From: a bacterium
GTDB taxonomy: Bacteria > Bacillota > Clostridia > Lachnospirales > Lachnospiraceae
Assembly (NCBI GenBank): GCA_023664305.1
Contig: JAMPFT010000015.1
Coordinates: 1-64,000, forward strand
Length of the DNA stretch: 64,000 nucleotides
Reading direction: 5' to 3'
Shown: in pieces, positions 43,611 to 51,580 of the stretch
Layout of the letters: every line of letters starts with the position of its first letter
How positions within the stretch are numbered: the stretch's first letter is position 1
The notes under the pieces: model-generated
Database searches by the model: none
What the model was told of the DNA's origin: nothing
What the model saw: only the letters and a program-made list of their open reading frames with translations
Translations under genes and position numbers: made by a program

Positions 43611-44957
43611 TTAGAAGTAGCTCCTCCAATCATCCACTATCGTCTTTGCCAGATCCTCCTTCCGGGAAAGAGCCTTGCTGATAAGCTCATCTATGGTTCC
43701 CTCGACCGAAAGGTCAATGTAGGTGCAAGTGTTTTTCTGCCCTATCCTATGGATCCGGGCCAGGCTCTGCGAATATGCCGCATAGTTGAAATTCTTGCTG
43801 TAATAGACACAGGTGTCTGCTGCCGTCAGCGTGATCCCCAGCCCTGCGGTGTCAATCTGGGCGAGGAAAACCTTGATCTCCGGCTTGGTCTGGAAGTCCT
43901 TCACGATAGGCCCCCGGTCCTCGATTTTAATGTCTCCGTAGATGCTGGCATACTGTATCTTCTTTTTCTCAAAAAGCCGCTGGATAATATCAATCTCCGG
44001 CCGGAATCTGCAGAACACCACAAGCTTCTTTCCCTCGCCGATAACATAATCATCCAGGATGTCCTCCAATGCCAGGAGCTTTCCGTCAAATACCCACTCC
44101 GGCTTTACCCCTTCATCCGGCTGGATGAACCCCCCGGTAAACTGCTGGAGCCGCAGAAGCTTTGTAAGCACAGTCGGCGCTGTAATCTTGCCGCCGCTCT
44201 CCAGCTCTGCGAAGCTATCCCTTTTGATGGTGTCATACAGCTTTTTGGCTTTCCCCTGCAAAGGGATATTCCTGGTGATGAAAGTCTGCTCTGGGAGGTC
44301 TAACGCCTCCTCCTTGGTCACCCGGTAGGCAATGCTGAATTCTTTCTTGATAAGCGTATCCAGGTCACGGTATCCGATGATCTGACGCTGGTTAAAACCG
44401 CCCATGATGGCATACCGCCCCCGGAACGCAAAGTAATTCGTGCCGAAGACCGTAGGGTCAAGGAATCGGTACTGGCTGTATATGTCAATGGCATTGTTCT
44501 GTACCGGCGTTCCTGAAAGAATCAGCTTATACTTGGCAGCATCCCCCAGCTGGTGCATCGCCTTGGACTGCTGCGCATTGTGGGTCTTGATCCGCTGGCT
44601 CTCGTCCGCGATAATCATATCCGGCTTCCAATCCATAAGCGCATCGAATATCCCATCCCTCCAAGTGCTTTCATAGTTGATTACCGCAATCTTAAGCCCC
44701 TTCAGGGGGTAACTCCTGACCGCTTCCAGCTCCCGGAGGCGCTTGTCCTTATCGCCGAGAAGCACACCCACCCGGTATCTGAAATCCGCATACTCCGCAA
44801 GATCCTTCGGCCATACCGGGCAGACGGAAGTCGGCGCAACTACAAGCACACTTTCAATCGCTCCCATCTGGTATGCCGCTCCCATGGTGGCAATCGAAGT
44901 AAGCGTTTTGCCGGTCCCCATTTCAAAAAGGAACCCGAATCCTTTACTGCTTGCCAT
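43611..44957 (-). CDS. SNF2-type helicase, motor part lacking the Q-motif
   Basis: 448 residues. Motif I FEMGTGKTLTS (residues 12-21), motif II MIIADESQRIKTH, motif III LILSGTPVQNN and, in the second lobe, LVVFCRFRPEID, DTAGLGITLTAA and SLARIHRIGQKN (motif VI). The normal 100-120 residues before motif I, including the Q-motif, are missing: the frame starts only 13 residues before the Walker loop. That part is found in the gene at 45258-45626, beyond an intervening small gene. Confidence 0.85.
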   Translation of the reverse strand: MASSKGFGFLFEMGTGKTLTSIATMGAAYQMGAIESVLVVAPTSVCPVWPKDLAEYADFRYRVGVLLGDKDKRLRELEAVRSYPLKGLKIAVINYESTWRDGIFDALMDWKPDMIIADESQRIKTHNAQQSKAMHQLGDAAKYKLILSGTPVQNNAIDIYSQYRFLDPTVFGTNYFAFRGRYAIMGGFNQRQIIGYRDLDTLIKKEFSIAYRVTKEEALDLPEQTFITRNIPLQGKAKKLYDTIKRDSFAELESGGKITAPTVLTKLLRLQQFTGGFIQPDEGVKPEWVFDGKLLALEDILDDYVIGEGKKLVVFCRFRPEIDIIQRLFEKKKIQYASIYGDIKIEDRGPIVKDFQTKPEIKVFLAQIDTAGLGITLTAADTCVYYSKNFNYAAYSQSLARIHRIGQKNTCTYIDLSVEGTIDELISKALSRKEDLAKTIVDDWRSYF

Positions 44958-45258
44958 TTCTTACCGCCTCCCTTCTCCTAAACCCTTCCCAGCCCATCTT
45001 CTTTCCGCACCAGTGGCAGTGTGAATGATTATGCTGTACCCGTCTGCCGCAGGCCGGACACAGCCACACTCCGTTCTTCATGACCGGCTTTTCCTCATAG
45101 CAGTACTTTGTCAGCATATCGCCGTACTGCTGCGCCAGGTCGTGGTAGTCCTGCAGGGTGCTTTCCAGTTCCTCTGCCGCATTGCTCTGCAGCGTCTCTT
45201 TAGTCACACCGAATTTCAAAAGAACCCGGTTCAGGCTTTCTTCCCATGCCCCAACCAT
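44944..45258 (-). CDS. Zinc-ribbon protein lying between two helicase parts
   Basis: 104 residues. An N-terminal helical half (EESLNRVLLKFGVTKETLQS) is followed by VWLCPACGRRVQHNHSHCHW, a CxxC...CxxC zinc ribbon finishing with CGKKMGW. Similar ribbons are common in Clostridia phages next to helicase genes. It overlaps the motor gene by 14 bases and the upstream gene by one, so the whole group is co-translated. Function unknown. Confidence 0.65.
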   Translation of the reverse strand: MVGAWEESLNRVLLKFGVTKETLQSNAAEELESTLQDYHDLAQQYGDMLTKYCYEEKPVMKNGVWLCPACGRRVQHNHSHCHWCGKKMGWEGFRRREAVRNGKQ

Positions 45259-45626
45259 TATGTAAGCGCCTCCTCTCCCGGCGGCTCAATCAGCCCGAAG
45301 GTAAGAAGTGCCATGTTCGCACCCTTGATCTGGTGCTGGAAAAGCGGAATCTTTACCGGGTAGCTGTAAAGCGGTTCCGACACATCCTTCATCCGCTCTG
45401 CGTCCACCGCCGCCTGGACTCCGTTCATCCGCTGCCGCTCCGCTTCGATTGGTCCCGGAAGCCTTACAATACCGGCCATCTTATTCAGCAGCTCCCTTGT
45501 GGCCGGCCCTTCAAGCCACTGCCTTGAACGGTTCCACCGCATGGAATTCCAGCTTTTTATGACCGCATACTGGGTACTGTCGGCATCCGCAACAATCAGC
45601 CTGCCGTTTTCAATTTTCATCTTCAT
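45258..45626 (-). CDS. SNF2 helicase N-terminal part (Q-motif domain)
   Basis: 122 residues. VIKSWNSMRWNRSRQWLEGP is the small domain that precedes phage SNF2 motors, and the end YPVKIPLFQHQIKGANMALL is the Q-motif region normally about 25 residues before Walker A. The frame then stops. The motor domain resumes 300 bases away in another gene, so this appears to be one half of a split enzyme. Confidence 0.65.
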   Translation of the reverse strand: MKMKIENGRLIVADADSTQYAVIKSWNSMRWNRSRQWLEGPATRELLNKMAGIVRLPGPIEAERQRMNGVQAAVDAERMKDVSEPLYSYPVKIPLFQHQIKGANMALLTFGLIEPPGEEALT

Positions 45627-45781
45627 TTCTTATCACCATCCATGTGGGGGCGGTGCGCCTTGGTGCCGCAGTCATCCATGAAGCCAGATACCCGGCCATT
45701 ATCCAAAAGGACGCCTTCCCCTTTCAACTCATACATATCAATGCAGTCCTGCACCGTTATCGCTTCCAGATTGATCTTCAT
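45623..45781 (-). CDS. 52-residue small phage protein
   Basis: Short frame with ATGA overlaps at both ends (start in the SSB stop, stop in the next start). MKINLEAITVQDCIDMYELK, then GVLLDNGRVSGFMDD; an acidic small domain. The overlaps and the RBS GGCGAGG support it. Function unknown. Confidence 0.55.
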   Translation of the reverse strand: MKINLEAITVQDCIDMYELKGEGVLLDNGRVSGFMDDCGTKAHRPHMDGDKK

Positions 45782-46416
45782 TCCTCGCCCTCCTTAAGCA
45801 TTTCAATTTTGCTGATAGAAACCTCATAAGCCACACGCTTCTCCATGCTTTCATCAGCCAGCTTTTTGATATACTCCCGACTCTGGATCCGGCCATGAAC
45901 AGAACAAAGCCCCCCCACCTGGAAACTGCTTGCATACCTGGCATTCCTGCCCCAGCAGATGCAGGGTATGTAATCCGATTTCCCATAAGGGCGGTTTACT
46001 GCAATCAGAAGATCCGTGATTTCCCTTCCCAGCGGCGTCTTTCTGTATACCGGCTCCTTGCAGATGTAGCCCTCCAGATATATCTGGTTTGCCTTGGAAG
46101 CACTCTCAACCTCTTCCGGGTAGCTGATTTCCCTTGCGAATACGGAAAGTATAAGCCGGTTTTTCCGTTCCTCATGGCGGTTATAGGAGCGGAACTGTCC
46201 GCTTACGCACACCAGCCTGCCGGAATAATCCTCCGACACATCCATCAGTCTTTCCGATACCATGACCGGGATAATATCATAGCTGTCACTGAGCCGCTCG
46301 CAGCGCACATCCATCATGTAAAAGCCTTCCCCGAATATTTCATGGCTGTAGCTGAATCCGCTGATGATTTCCCCCATCACCGTCACCTGGTTGTTCTCGA
46401 TTACAAATTCTGACAT
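45778..46416 (-). CDS. Single-stranded DNA-binding protein with two OB folds
   Basis: 212 residues from ATG 46416 with GAGAGG upstream. Two SSB-like OB repeats: residues 8-100 (VTVMGEIISGFSYSHEIFGE and LVCVSGQFRSYNRH) and 112-200 (IYLEGYICKEPVYRKTPLGR, then ITDLLIAVNRPYGKSDYIPC and VHGRIQSREY). The second is the classical SSB pattern. It coats ssDNA in replication or recombination. Tandem-OB SSBs are seen in several Clostridia phages. Confidence 0.75.
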   Translation of the reverse strand: MSEFVIENNQVTVMGEIISGFSYSHEIFGEGFYMMDVRCERLSDSYDIIPVMVSERLMDVSEDYSGRLVCVSGQFRSYNRHEERKNRLILSVFAREISYPEEVESASKANQIYLEGYICKEPVYRKTPLGREITDLLIAVNRPYGKSDYIPCICWGRNARYASSFQVGGLCSVHGRIQSREYIKKLADESMEKRVAYEVSISKIEMLKEGEE

Positions 46417-46436
46417 AGTATTTTCCTCTCTTTTTC

Positions 46437-46901
46437 TCATTGATTTTTTGTTTTGCTGATAACCACGCACCGAACCGCCTTACCATCTTTCCACGCTGTT
46501 TCCGTGTACTCCTGCTTATCCCTGCTGTTCACTCCCGGAACCAGAAAACCATGCCTTACAAGAAGCCGCTTCACGAGGCTCGGCTTTAGCTTCCGCTCAT
46601 GGCAGAAATCGCTAAACTGCTTCACCGGGATTTTCAGGGAATCCCCATCTTCCGGGAATGCCGCCTTCAGCGCATCCATGAATTCCTGAACGTCCACCAG
46701 ATAAGCCTGCTCTTTTAGTGCTTTCCATTCCTCCAATTCGTCCAGACCGCTGATAACCAGATCGGCCTTTTCCAATACGGAAAGGATCATAGGCAGCCTT
46801 TCATCCGGGGCCGTTGCCAGGATTTTTGAAATCTGGATAGCGTTCTTAATATCCAGCGTATCAATGCGAAGGTTCGCCTCCCCTATGCCCTGTTCTTCCA
46901 T
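46437..46901 (-). CDS. Early phage protein of unknown function
   Basis: 154 residues with AGGAGG before the ATG. Helical N-terminal half (NAIQISKILATAPDERLPMI and LISGLDELEEW-like) and a C-terminal winged-helix-like part (KQFSDFCHERKLKPSLVKRL, LVRHGFLVPGVN). The end resembles DNA-binding primase/recombinase accessory domains, but no family is certain. Second gene of the early operon. Confidence 0.55.
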   Translation of the reverse strand: MEEQGIGEANLRIDTLDIKNAIQISKILATAPDERLPMILSVLEKADLVISGLDELEEWKALKEQAYLVDVQEFMDALKAAFPEDGDSLKIPVKQFSDFCHERKLKPSLVKRLLVRHGFLVPGVNSRDKQEYTETAWKDGKAVRCVVISKTKNQ

Positions 46902-46912
46902 TTTGTTTCCTC

Positions 46913-47113
46913 CTATACGTTTTGCTGTGCGACTTCTGCGCTGTACGGCTCGCCGCCCTTCTCCAGCTCCCGGTACATTGTTGTTGAATGCACCCCGATA
47001 ATAAGGGCCATTTCATCAACCGTCTTTCCCTCGGCATACAGCTTTTCAATGTGCTTCCTGTCCTCGAACCGCAGCCGCTTGTAAGGTTTTCTTGGCCGCC
47101 TGAGTTCTGCCAT
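46913..47113 (-). CDS. IS30-like HTH protein, first visible early gene
   Basis: 66 residues from ATG 47113 with GGAGG upstream. RLRFEDRKHIEKLYAEGKTV, then DEMALIIGVHSTTMYRELEK, is an IS30/HTH_38-type helix-turn-helix; there is no transposase catalytic domain, so it is a small regulator rather than an IS remnant. It heads the leftward early operon, with two terminator-like hairpins immediately upstream. Confidence 0.7.
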   Translation of the reverse strand: MAELRRPRKPYKRLRFEDRKHIEKLYAEGKTVDEMALIIGVHSTTMYRELEKGGEPYSAEVAQQNV

Positions 47114-47138
47114 CCTATCCCACCTCCTTGTTTTGGGC

Positions 47139-47178
47139 AAAAAAATAAAGCGTCAAAGTGCGAACACTCTAACGCTTT
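47139..47178 (-). terminator. Leftward terminator 1 before the early operon
   Basis: On the minus strand AAAGCGTTAGAGTG-TTCG-CACTTTGACGCTTT (two mismatches) followed by ATTTTTTT. A strong intrinsic terminator structure ending only about 25 bases before the first early gene. Confidence 0.7.
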
Positions 47179-47183
47179 TGCAT

Positions 47184-47231
47184 AAAAAAAGATAAATGCG
47201 TCTGAGCTGTTTGCTCTTTCGCATTTATCTT
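47184..47231 (-). terminator. Leftward terminator 2 before the early operon
   Basis: On the minus strand a perfect 12-bp stem AAGATAAATGCG/CGCATTTATCTT with an inner GAGC/GCTC, followed by a run of seven T. In tandem with terminator 1. It could stop host transcripts from the binding-protein gene, or be the target of phage antitermination. Confidence 0.75.
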
Positions 47232-47254
47232 AAAACTTTACGCATTTTCCAGCG

Positions 47255-47320
47255 GTTTTCCAGCATCTTCAAAAAAACAACCGGAACGCCATTCTCCGCC
47301 AGGGTTTTTCTTTGTTTTAA
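47255..47320 (+). pseudogene. Displaced 3' end of a relE-like toxin gene
   Basis: An in-frame 21-codon fragment ending in TAA whose last part reads NAILRQGFSLF, identical to the C-terminus of the complete RelE-like toxin at 49.4-49.7 kb; further upstream the match fades (VFQHLQKNNR against VRFLFQKSNW). No rest of the gene is present. A displaced gene 3' end at a prophage edge is the usual sign of an attachment site. Confidence 0.65.
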
Positions 47321-47324
47321 GGAA
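47283..47324 (+). repeat. 42-bp direct repeat, copy 1 (candidate att core)
   Basis: A perfect 42-base match to 49,667-49,708, starting GGAACGCCATTCTCC and ending TTTTAAGGAA. It includes the stop codon and 4 bases beyond it. It lies at the junction of phage genes (left) and host genes (right). Confidence 0.7.
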
Positions 47325-47402
47325 TCCGGACGCTTATCTTTCGTACAATCGCTTTCGTCAGCTGCCTCGCATAATTTCGCACTGTCGCTTTCGTCAGCCG
47401 CC

Positions 47403-48854
47403 TCATATCATCTCGTCCAGATAAACCTGCACTCTGTTCTGTATGATGCCGATTACCATCTCCAGAGACTTGCCGTCGGTAAAATAACCGTCCGCCTCTT
47501 CGTAGATTATGCTCAGAATCGGGAGCGTCCGCGTAGGCGTGTAACGGCCTCTCTCCGAATAATCACGGATGACCTCCACCTTCGTCTCCGTCATCGGAAA
47601 ATTCGTCTGCATCCTTCCGTCTTCCTGCATCTTGATCTGCCATTCCTCGTAGCTCTCGAACATTTCCTTGTTCGCGGCAACCCCGGGCGCACCGGCCGCC
47701 ACCATATTCTGCCCCGTCGGCCCTAAAAGATACTCCAGGAACTCGAACGCCACATCCTTATACTCGGAGTTTGCATTGATCATCAAGCTGTGCATCCTTC
47801 GATAATAAGGATAACCCCCGTCGTCAAACAGAAAATGCACGATGACCTTCCCCTCTTTTTCCATCTCTTCCAGCTCGTAAAGGTCGGGATCATACCAGTC
47901 GGACAGCGCATTTTCGTTTATTCCCTCCGGATCCTGATAGCGCAGGGCTACCTCCAGCATCTTCCGGAACAGCTCTCCGGTAAAATCGCAGGTTCCCTTC
48001 TCCCAGTCGATCATGCCCCACAGATCCTCCGAGCCCATCAGCAGATACTCCAGCATCCGCGTGGCCGAGCCGTATTGCCGCCAGACGGCCGTCTGATCCG
48101 GATATTCGTAGAGCTTATTGACCAGGGTCTCTATGTCGGGCTGTTCCCTGCCGCCCAGCAGCTCCTCCGAAATCCAATAGCTCTCCGCCCTCGCATAGGG
48201 ACACAGCGCATAAACCCCGTCCCCCACGGTAAAGGCGCGGATCGAGGGAAAGTATTCCTCGTCCGTGATCCCCCATTCCTCCAGCTTCGGCGCCAGATTT
48301 TCGATATAGCCCTTCTGAATCATAGTCTCATTGATCGCAAATACATCTCCGGTAAAAAGATCCGGCCCCCGCCCCGCGACGATTTCCACCGACATCCTTT
48401 GTCTGCAGGTCACCAGTTCTTCCCCAAACCCGCTCTGCAGAAGCTGGATAAAATAAGTGTCGTTCTTTCTGTTAAAGGCCGCCACCGCATTCTCCAGCCA
48501 GGAGCTGGAGAAGGAATCCTGCAGCGTAAGGACGATCTTTTCTCCTTCCTCCGGCGGAACGTACTGCCCGTAGGCTTTGCTTCCGTCAAAGGTAAATTTC
48601 CCCGACGATTCCTTCTGCCCGCTCTGCGATGCGTCCTCCGACGCTTCCTGCGTCCCCTCTGCGGAACCGGCGCTTTCCGGCGCTTCTTCCGTCCCTTCTG
48701 ATAAACCGACGCTTCCCGACGCCTCCTCTGTCATCTCCTCCGACGGCTTCGAATCCGACTCTCCTCCGCACCCGGCTAAAATAAGCGGGCACAGAAAAAG
48801 GAGAACCATCCTCAAAATCCGGCTGCCCTGAAACCGCTGCCTTCTTTTACCCAT
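47403..48854 (-). CDS. ABC transporter extracellular solute-binding lipoprotein (family 1)
   Basis: 483 residues. The signal peptide ends in the lipobox LAGC (Cys29). Residues 30-85 are an acidic Ser/Glu-rich linker, then a family-1 binding protein: NAVAAFNRKNDTYFIQLLQS, RGPDLFTGDVFAINE and, near the end, the LGPTGQNMVAAGAPGVAANK segment. Such proteins capture sugars for ABC importers, but no permease genes are next to it, so it may feed an unlinked transporter. It has a strong promoter with tandem repeats in the leader. First host gene beside the prophage. Confidence 0.85.
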   Translation of the reverse strand: MGKRRQRFQGSRILRMVLLFLCPLILAGCGGESDSKPSEEMTEEASGSVGLSEGTEEAPESAGSAEGTQEASEDASQSGQKESSGKFTFDGSKAYGQYVPPEEGEKIVLTLQDSFSSSWLENAVAAFNRKNDTYFIQLLQSGFGEELVTCRQRMSVEIVAGRGPDLFTGDVFAINETMIQKGYIENLAPKLEEWGITDEEYFPSIRAFTVGDGVYALCPYARAESYWISEELLGGREQPDIETLVNKLYEYPDQTAVWRQYGSATRMLEYLLMGSEDLWGMIDWEKGTCDFTGELFRKMLEVALRYQDPEGINENALSDWYDPDLYELEEMEKEGKVIVHFLFDDGGYPYYRRMHSLMINANSEYKDVAFEFLEYLLGPTGQNMVAAGAPGVAANKEMFESYEEWQIKMQEDGRMQTNFPMTETKVEVIRDYSERGRYTPTRTLPILSIIYEEADGYFTDGKSLEMVIGIIQNRVQVYLDEMI

Positions 48855-48914
48855 CCTGTCTCCTCCTCTCTGTTACCGTATCTTTGACGCTGTTTCTTTG
48901 ATGCCTTTTATCTG

Positions 48915-48982
48915 TCATTGGCTCTCTATCATTGGCTCTCTTGTCACAGTTTCATTATAATTCTGCTCTGAATGACTGTCAA
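48915..48982 (-). promoter_or_regulatory. Promoter and tandem leader repeat of the binding-protein gene
   Basis: On the minus strand TTGACA (48977-48982), a 17-bp spacer and TATAAT (48954-48959), a perfect sigma-A consensus. Downstream lie two 12-bp direct repeats GAGAGCCAATGA, 14 bp apart (48929-48940 and 48915-48926), a possible repressor or RNA-binding site. Confidence 0.8.
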
Positions 48983-49057
48983 TAGCCGTAGCTTCATGAA
49001 AATTCTATTGTCGCGGATAATAACGTCAAGCTGACCTATACTATTAGCAACTTATCA

Positions 49058-49086
49058 TTGACTATATAACAAAATTTGTGTACAAT
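49058..49086 (+). promoter_or_regulatory. Promoter of the toxin-antitoxin pair
   Basis: TTGACT (49058-49063), a 17-bp spacer and TACAAT (49081-49086), 25 bases before the antitoxin start. Typical autoregulated toxin-antitoxin promoter position. Confidence 0.7.
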
Positions 49087-49111
49087 TTCTTTATCACAAG
49101 GAGGAACTTCT

Positions 49112-49375
49112 ATGCCGACAATCAAATCAAGCGCAGAACTAAGGAACAATTACAATGAAATTTCTACCTTCTGTCATACTTATCCCGAGCCGGTTTTTAT
49201 TACCAGGAACGGTAAAGGCGACCTTGCCGTTATGAGTATTGAAGCCTACGAAGAAATGACCGGCCGCTTCGAGTTATATGGTCTGATAAAAGAAGGACTC
49301 GATGATATCGCAGAGGGCAATATCCGTCCGTTCTCGGAAGCAATGTCCTCCATCCGGGAGAAACGCAGACGATGA
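49112..49375 (+). CDS. Type II antitoxin (Phd/YefM-like)
   Basis: 87 residues from ATG 49112 with AAGGAGG upstream. MPTIKSSAELRNNYNEISTF, followed by PVFITRNGKGDLAVMSIEAY, is the Phd/YefM N-terminal DNA-binding fold; the C-terminal helical tail (AEGNIRPFSEAMSSIREKRR) would wrap the toxin. It overlaps the toxin start by 4 bases (ATGA). Confidence 0.88.
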   Translation: MPTIKSSAELRNNYNEISTFCHTYPEPVFITRNGKGDLAVMSIEAYEEMTGRFELYGLIKEGLDDIAEGNIRPFSEAMSSIREKRRR

Positions 49376-49704
49376 GTTACAAAATCCATATCACATCAGC
49401 CGCCGAGAAGGATTTGATTCATGCCGCAGACCACATTGAATTCGTACTGAAAAATCCGAAGGCTGCCGACGACCTGCTTCAGGAAGCGGAAAGAAAAATC
49501 CTTTCTCTTTCTGATTTTTCCCAAAAATTTCAGTTGGCAGACGACCCTGTTCTCGCTTCCTGGGGAATCCGTTTTGTCATTGTAAACGGCTATCTTGCCT
49601 TTTATACCATTTCTGAGGAAGAGCAGCTGGTTATCGTTGTTCGCTTCCTGTTTCAAAAAAGCAACTGGAACGCCATTCTCCGCCAGGGTTTTTCTTTGTT
49701 TTAA
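49372..49704 (+). CDS. RelE/ParE-family toxin
   Basis: 110 residues. SYKIHITSAAEKDLIHAADH, FQLADDPVLASWGIRFVIVN and the strand pair YLAFYTISEEEQLVIVVRFL match RelE/ParE toxins; conserved Arg near the end of RFVIVN and in RFLF. RelE-type toxins cleave ribosome-bound mRNA; ParE types hit gyrase, and the sequence does not separate them. Its 3' end is duplicated at the prophage edge (47.3 kb). Confidence 0.85.
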   Translation: MSYKIHITSAAEKDLIHAADHIEFVLKNPKAADDLLQEAERKILSLSDFSQKFQLADDPVLASWGIRFVIVNGYLAFYTISEEEQLVIVVRFLFQKSNWNAILRQGFSLF

Positions 49705-49708
49705 GGAA
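49667..49708 (+). repeat. 42-bp direct repeat, copy 2 (in toxin 3' end)
   Basis: Matches 47,283-47,324 perfectly over 42 bases. It is part of the intact toxin gene and 4 bases beyond its stop. The interval between copies holds the binding-protein gene and the toxin-antitoxin pair. Confidence 0.7.
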
Positions 49709-49778
49709 CCCGAATCGTTTACTGACAGGAAATGCCACGCAAAGTAGCACAAAAACCCGAAACGCAACCCTGACTTGC

Positions 49779-49807
49779 TTGTAATGTAAAATACACTTTT
49801 CTATACT
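49779..49807 (+). promoter_or_regulatory. Promoter of the XRE/CPBP operon
   Basis: TTGTAA (49779-49784), a 17-bp spacer and TATACT (49802-49807), 30 bases before the regulator start. Confidence 0.6.
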
Positions 49808-49836
49808 TGACCTATCAGAACAAGGAGGTCACAGAC

Positions 49837-50736
49837 ATGGAATTTGCAGAAAAACTGAAATTTCTCCGCAAACAGGCAGGTATGTCGCAGGAGCAGCTGG
49901 CGGAGAAGCTGGACGTATCAAGGCAGGCGGTCACGAAATGGGAAACCGACGCGGGCATCCCCGACATTGAAAACATCATGGCAGTCTCCGCCCTCTTCGA
50001 GATTTCCATCGACGAACTGCTCTCGAACGAAAGGAAGGTAAAAAAAGCGACAGAGTATCTTTTTGAGAGCGTCACGGAGTACGATATTGATGAGCCGAAG
50101 CACTACGACATGAAGTTCGGAGGGGCAAAGCTATTCCTGCTGTCTGGCTACGCGGGCGAAAAGCTCCGTGTCCGCCTGGCATCCAACACCCTCTCCACTC
50201 TCCGGAACGATTTCAAGGTCAAAATCGACGACATCCGAAGACGGATCGACGTGGAGGTAAACCGCAGAAACGGCGTATCCGAAGCGACGGCAAAGGAAGC
50301 GGTCAGTATCTTCGTCCAAATTCCAACGCCGTACATCGGGAAAATCGAATGCGCAGTGAACGCGGAAAACGTAGAGCTCCGTTCTTTGGAATGCGACAGT
50401 CTGGAGCTTGACGTAAAGACGCCGCATATCGTTCTGGAGGATGTCTCCGGTGCGGTAGAAATAGACTGCAACCTTGATCTGGAGGTAATCTGCCATTCCT
50501 TAAAGGGCGAGGTGGCGATCAACCAGGTTTCGGCAACCTCAAAAATTTATATCGCGGAGGATACCGTGTTTACCACCGTTACGAAAGGCGTCGGAACAAG
50601 CGTCTCTTATGAGCGGGACGGGCAGCCGTCGGAGCCGTTTGATGCGCCCGGCGCGGAGAATATCATTGAGCTAAACGGCATAAAGAGCGAGCTTGTCATC
50701 TGCTCTTTCAGAAAGGGGCAATATGGAACGATATAA
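49837..50736 (+). CDS. XRE regulator with C-terminal beta-strand (DUF4097-like) domain
   Basis: 299 residues from ATG 49837 with AAGGAGG upstream. Residues 1-60 are an XRE HTH (LRKQAGMSQEQLAEKLDVSR, QAVTKWE). The remainder is strand-rich with repeated VxLxSL...DxLELDV units (AENVELRSLECDSLELDV), a right-handed repeat like DUF4097 adhesin-type domains. It heads an operon with a CPBP protease and a membrane protein, a common envelope-stress-like arrangement. Confidence 0.8.
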   Translation: MEFAEKLKFLRKQAGMSQEQLAEKLDVSRQAVTKWETDAGIPDIENIMAVSALFEISIDELLSNERKVKKATEYLFESVTEYDIDEPKHYDMKFGGAKLFLLSGYAGEKLRVRLASNTLSTLRNDFKVKIDDIRRRIDVEVNRRNGVSEATAKEAVSIFVQIPTPYIGKIECAVNAENVELRSLECDSLELDVKTPHIVLEDVSGAVEIDCNLDLEVICHSLKGEVAINQVSATSKIYIAEDTVFTTVTKGVGTSVSYERDGQPSEPFDAPGAENIIELNGIKSELVICSFRKGQYGTI

Positions 50737-51580
50737 ATACCGCCCTTTGCGCTTTTATGTCACATGCTTTGCGGTTACATGGACGTTTTGGATTTTGGCG
50801 GCAAAATTAAGTAAGTCGTCAGACAATAACGGTATCTCCTCTCTGTTTATGCTGCTTGGTTTAGCCGCTCCCGCCGTTATAGCGGTGATAACGGTGGCAA
50901 CCTCCGGGAGCAAGGCGTTAAAAGCCGATTTAAAAAGAAAGATCGTCGGCTTTTACCGAATCCGGCCTTTCAGCATTCTTGCGGCGGTTGTCGGATTTAT
51001 GGCGATTGTCCTGCTTTCCATCCTGCTTTCCCTGTTGGCAGGGCAGTCCCTGGAGCAGCTGGCCTTTACGGAAGACTTTTCCTTTTCCATCGGCGGCGTT
51101 TCCGCCCTGCTGACGATTCTGCTGGCGGCGGTGATCGAGGAAATCGGCTGGCGGGGATACGGCGAGGATTCTGTGGCGTCTTACTTTTCCTGGTTTACGG
51201 AATCCGTCATCTTTGGCTTTGTGTGGGCGTTATGGCACCTGCCTCTTTTCTGGATTGAGGGTACTTACCATTACGGGTTGAGAGAGCTTGGTATCGGATA
51301 TGTGCTGAATTTTCTGGTCAGCGTCAGCCCGTTAGGATTTCTGACCACATGGGTGTATGTAAAAAATAACCGCAGTATGCTCGCCTGCATCCTGTTCCAT
51401 CTGTTCGTGAACACAATGCAGGAAAAAATCGCCATGACCCCGCAGACAAAATGCGTGGAGACCATCGTTGTATTTTTTGCGGCGGCAGTCGTTGTGCTGA
51501 CAAACCGGGAAATGTTTTTTGAGAAAGACCATATCGGGAATCTACTGGATTACAGGGAAGAAAGGAAAATAAAAGAATGA
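50723..51580 (+). CDS. CPBP intramembrane metalloprotease (Abi/CAAX family)
   Basis: 285 residues from ATG 50723, overlapping the regulator end by 14 bases. Several membrane segments; the three CPBP motifs are present: EEIGWRGYG (EExxxR), FVWALWHLP (FxxxH) and the late His in CILFHLFVN. These enzymes process prenylated or bacteriocin-like substrates, or confer self-immunity; the substrate here is unknown. Confidence 0.88.
   Translation: MERYKYRPLRFYVTCFAVTWTFWILAAKLSKSSDNNGISSLFMLLGLAAPAVIAVITVATSGSKALKADLKRKIVGFYRIRPFSILAAVVGFMAIVLLSILLSLLAGQSLEQLAFTEDFSFSIGGVSALLTILLAAVIEEIGWRGYGEDSVASYFSWFTESVIFGFVWALWHLPLFWIEGTYHYGLRELGIGYVLNFLVSVSPLGFLTTWVYVKNNRSMLACILFHLFVNTMQEKIAMTPQTKCVETIVVFFAAAVVVLTNREMFFEKDHIGNLLDYREERKIKE

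Noticed and set aside
46913-47113. IS30 transposase remnant
   Set aside because: Only the HTH is present, the gene has its own good RBS, and there is no DDE domain or terminal inverted repeat; a small regulator is more likely.
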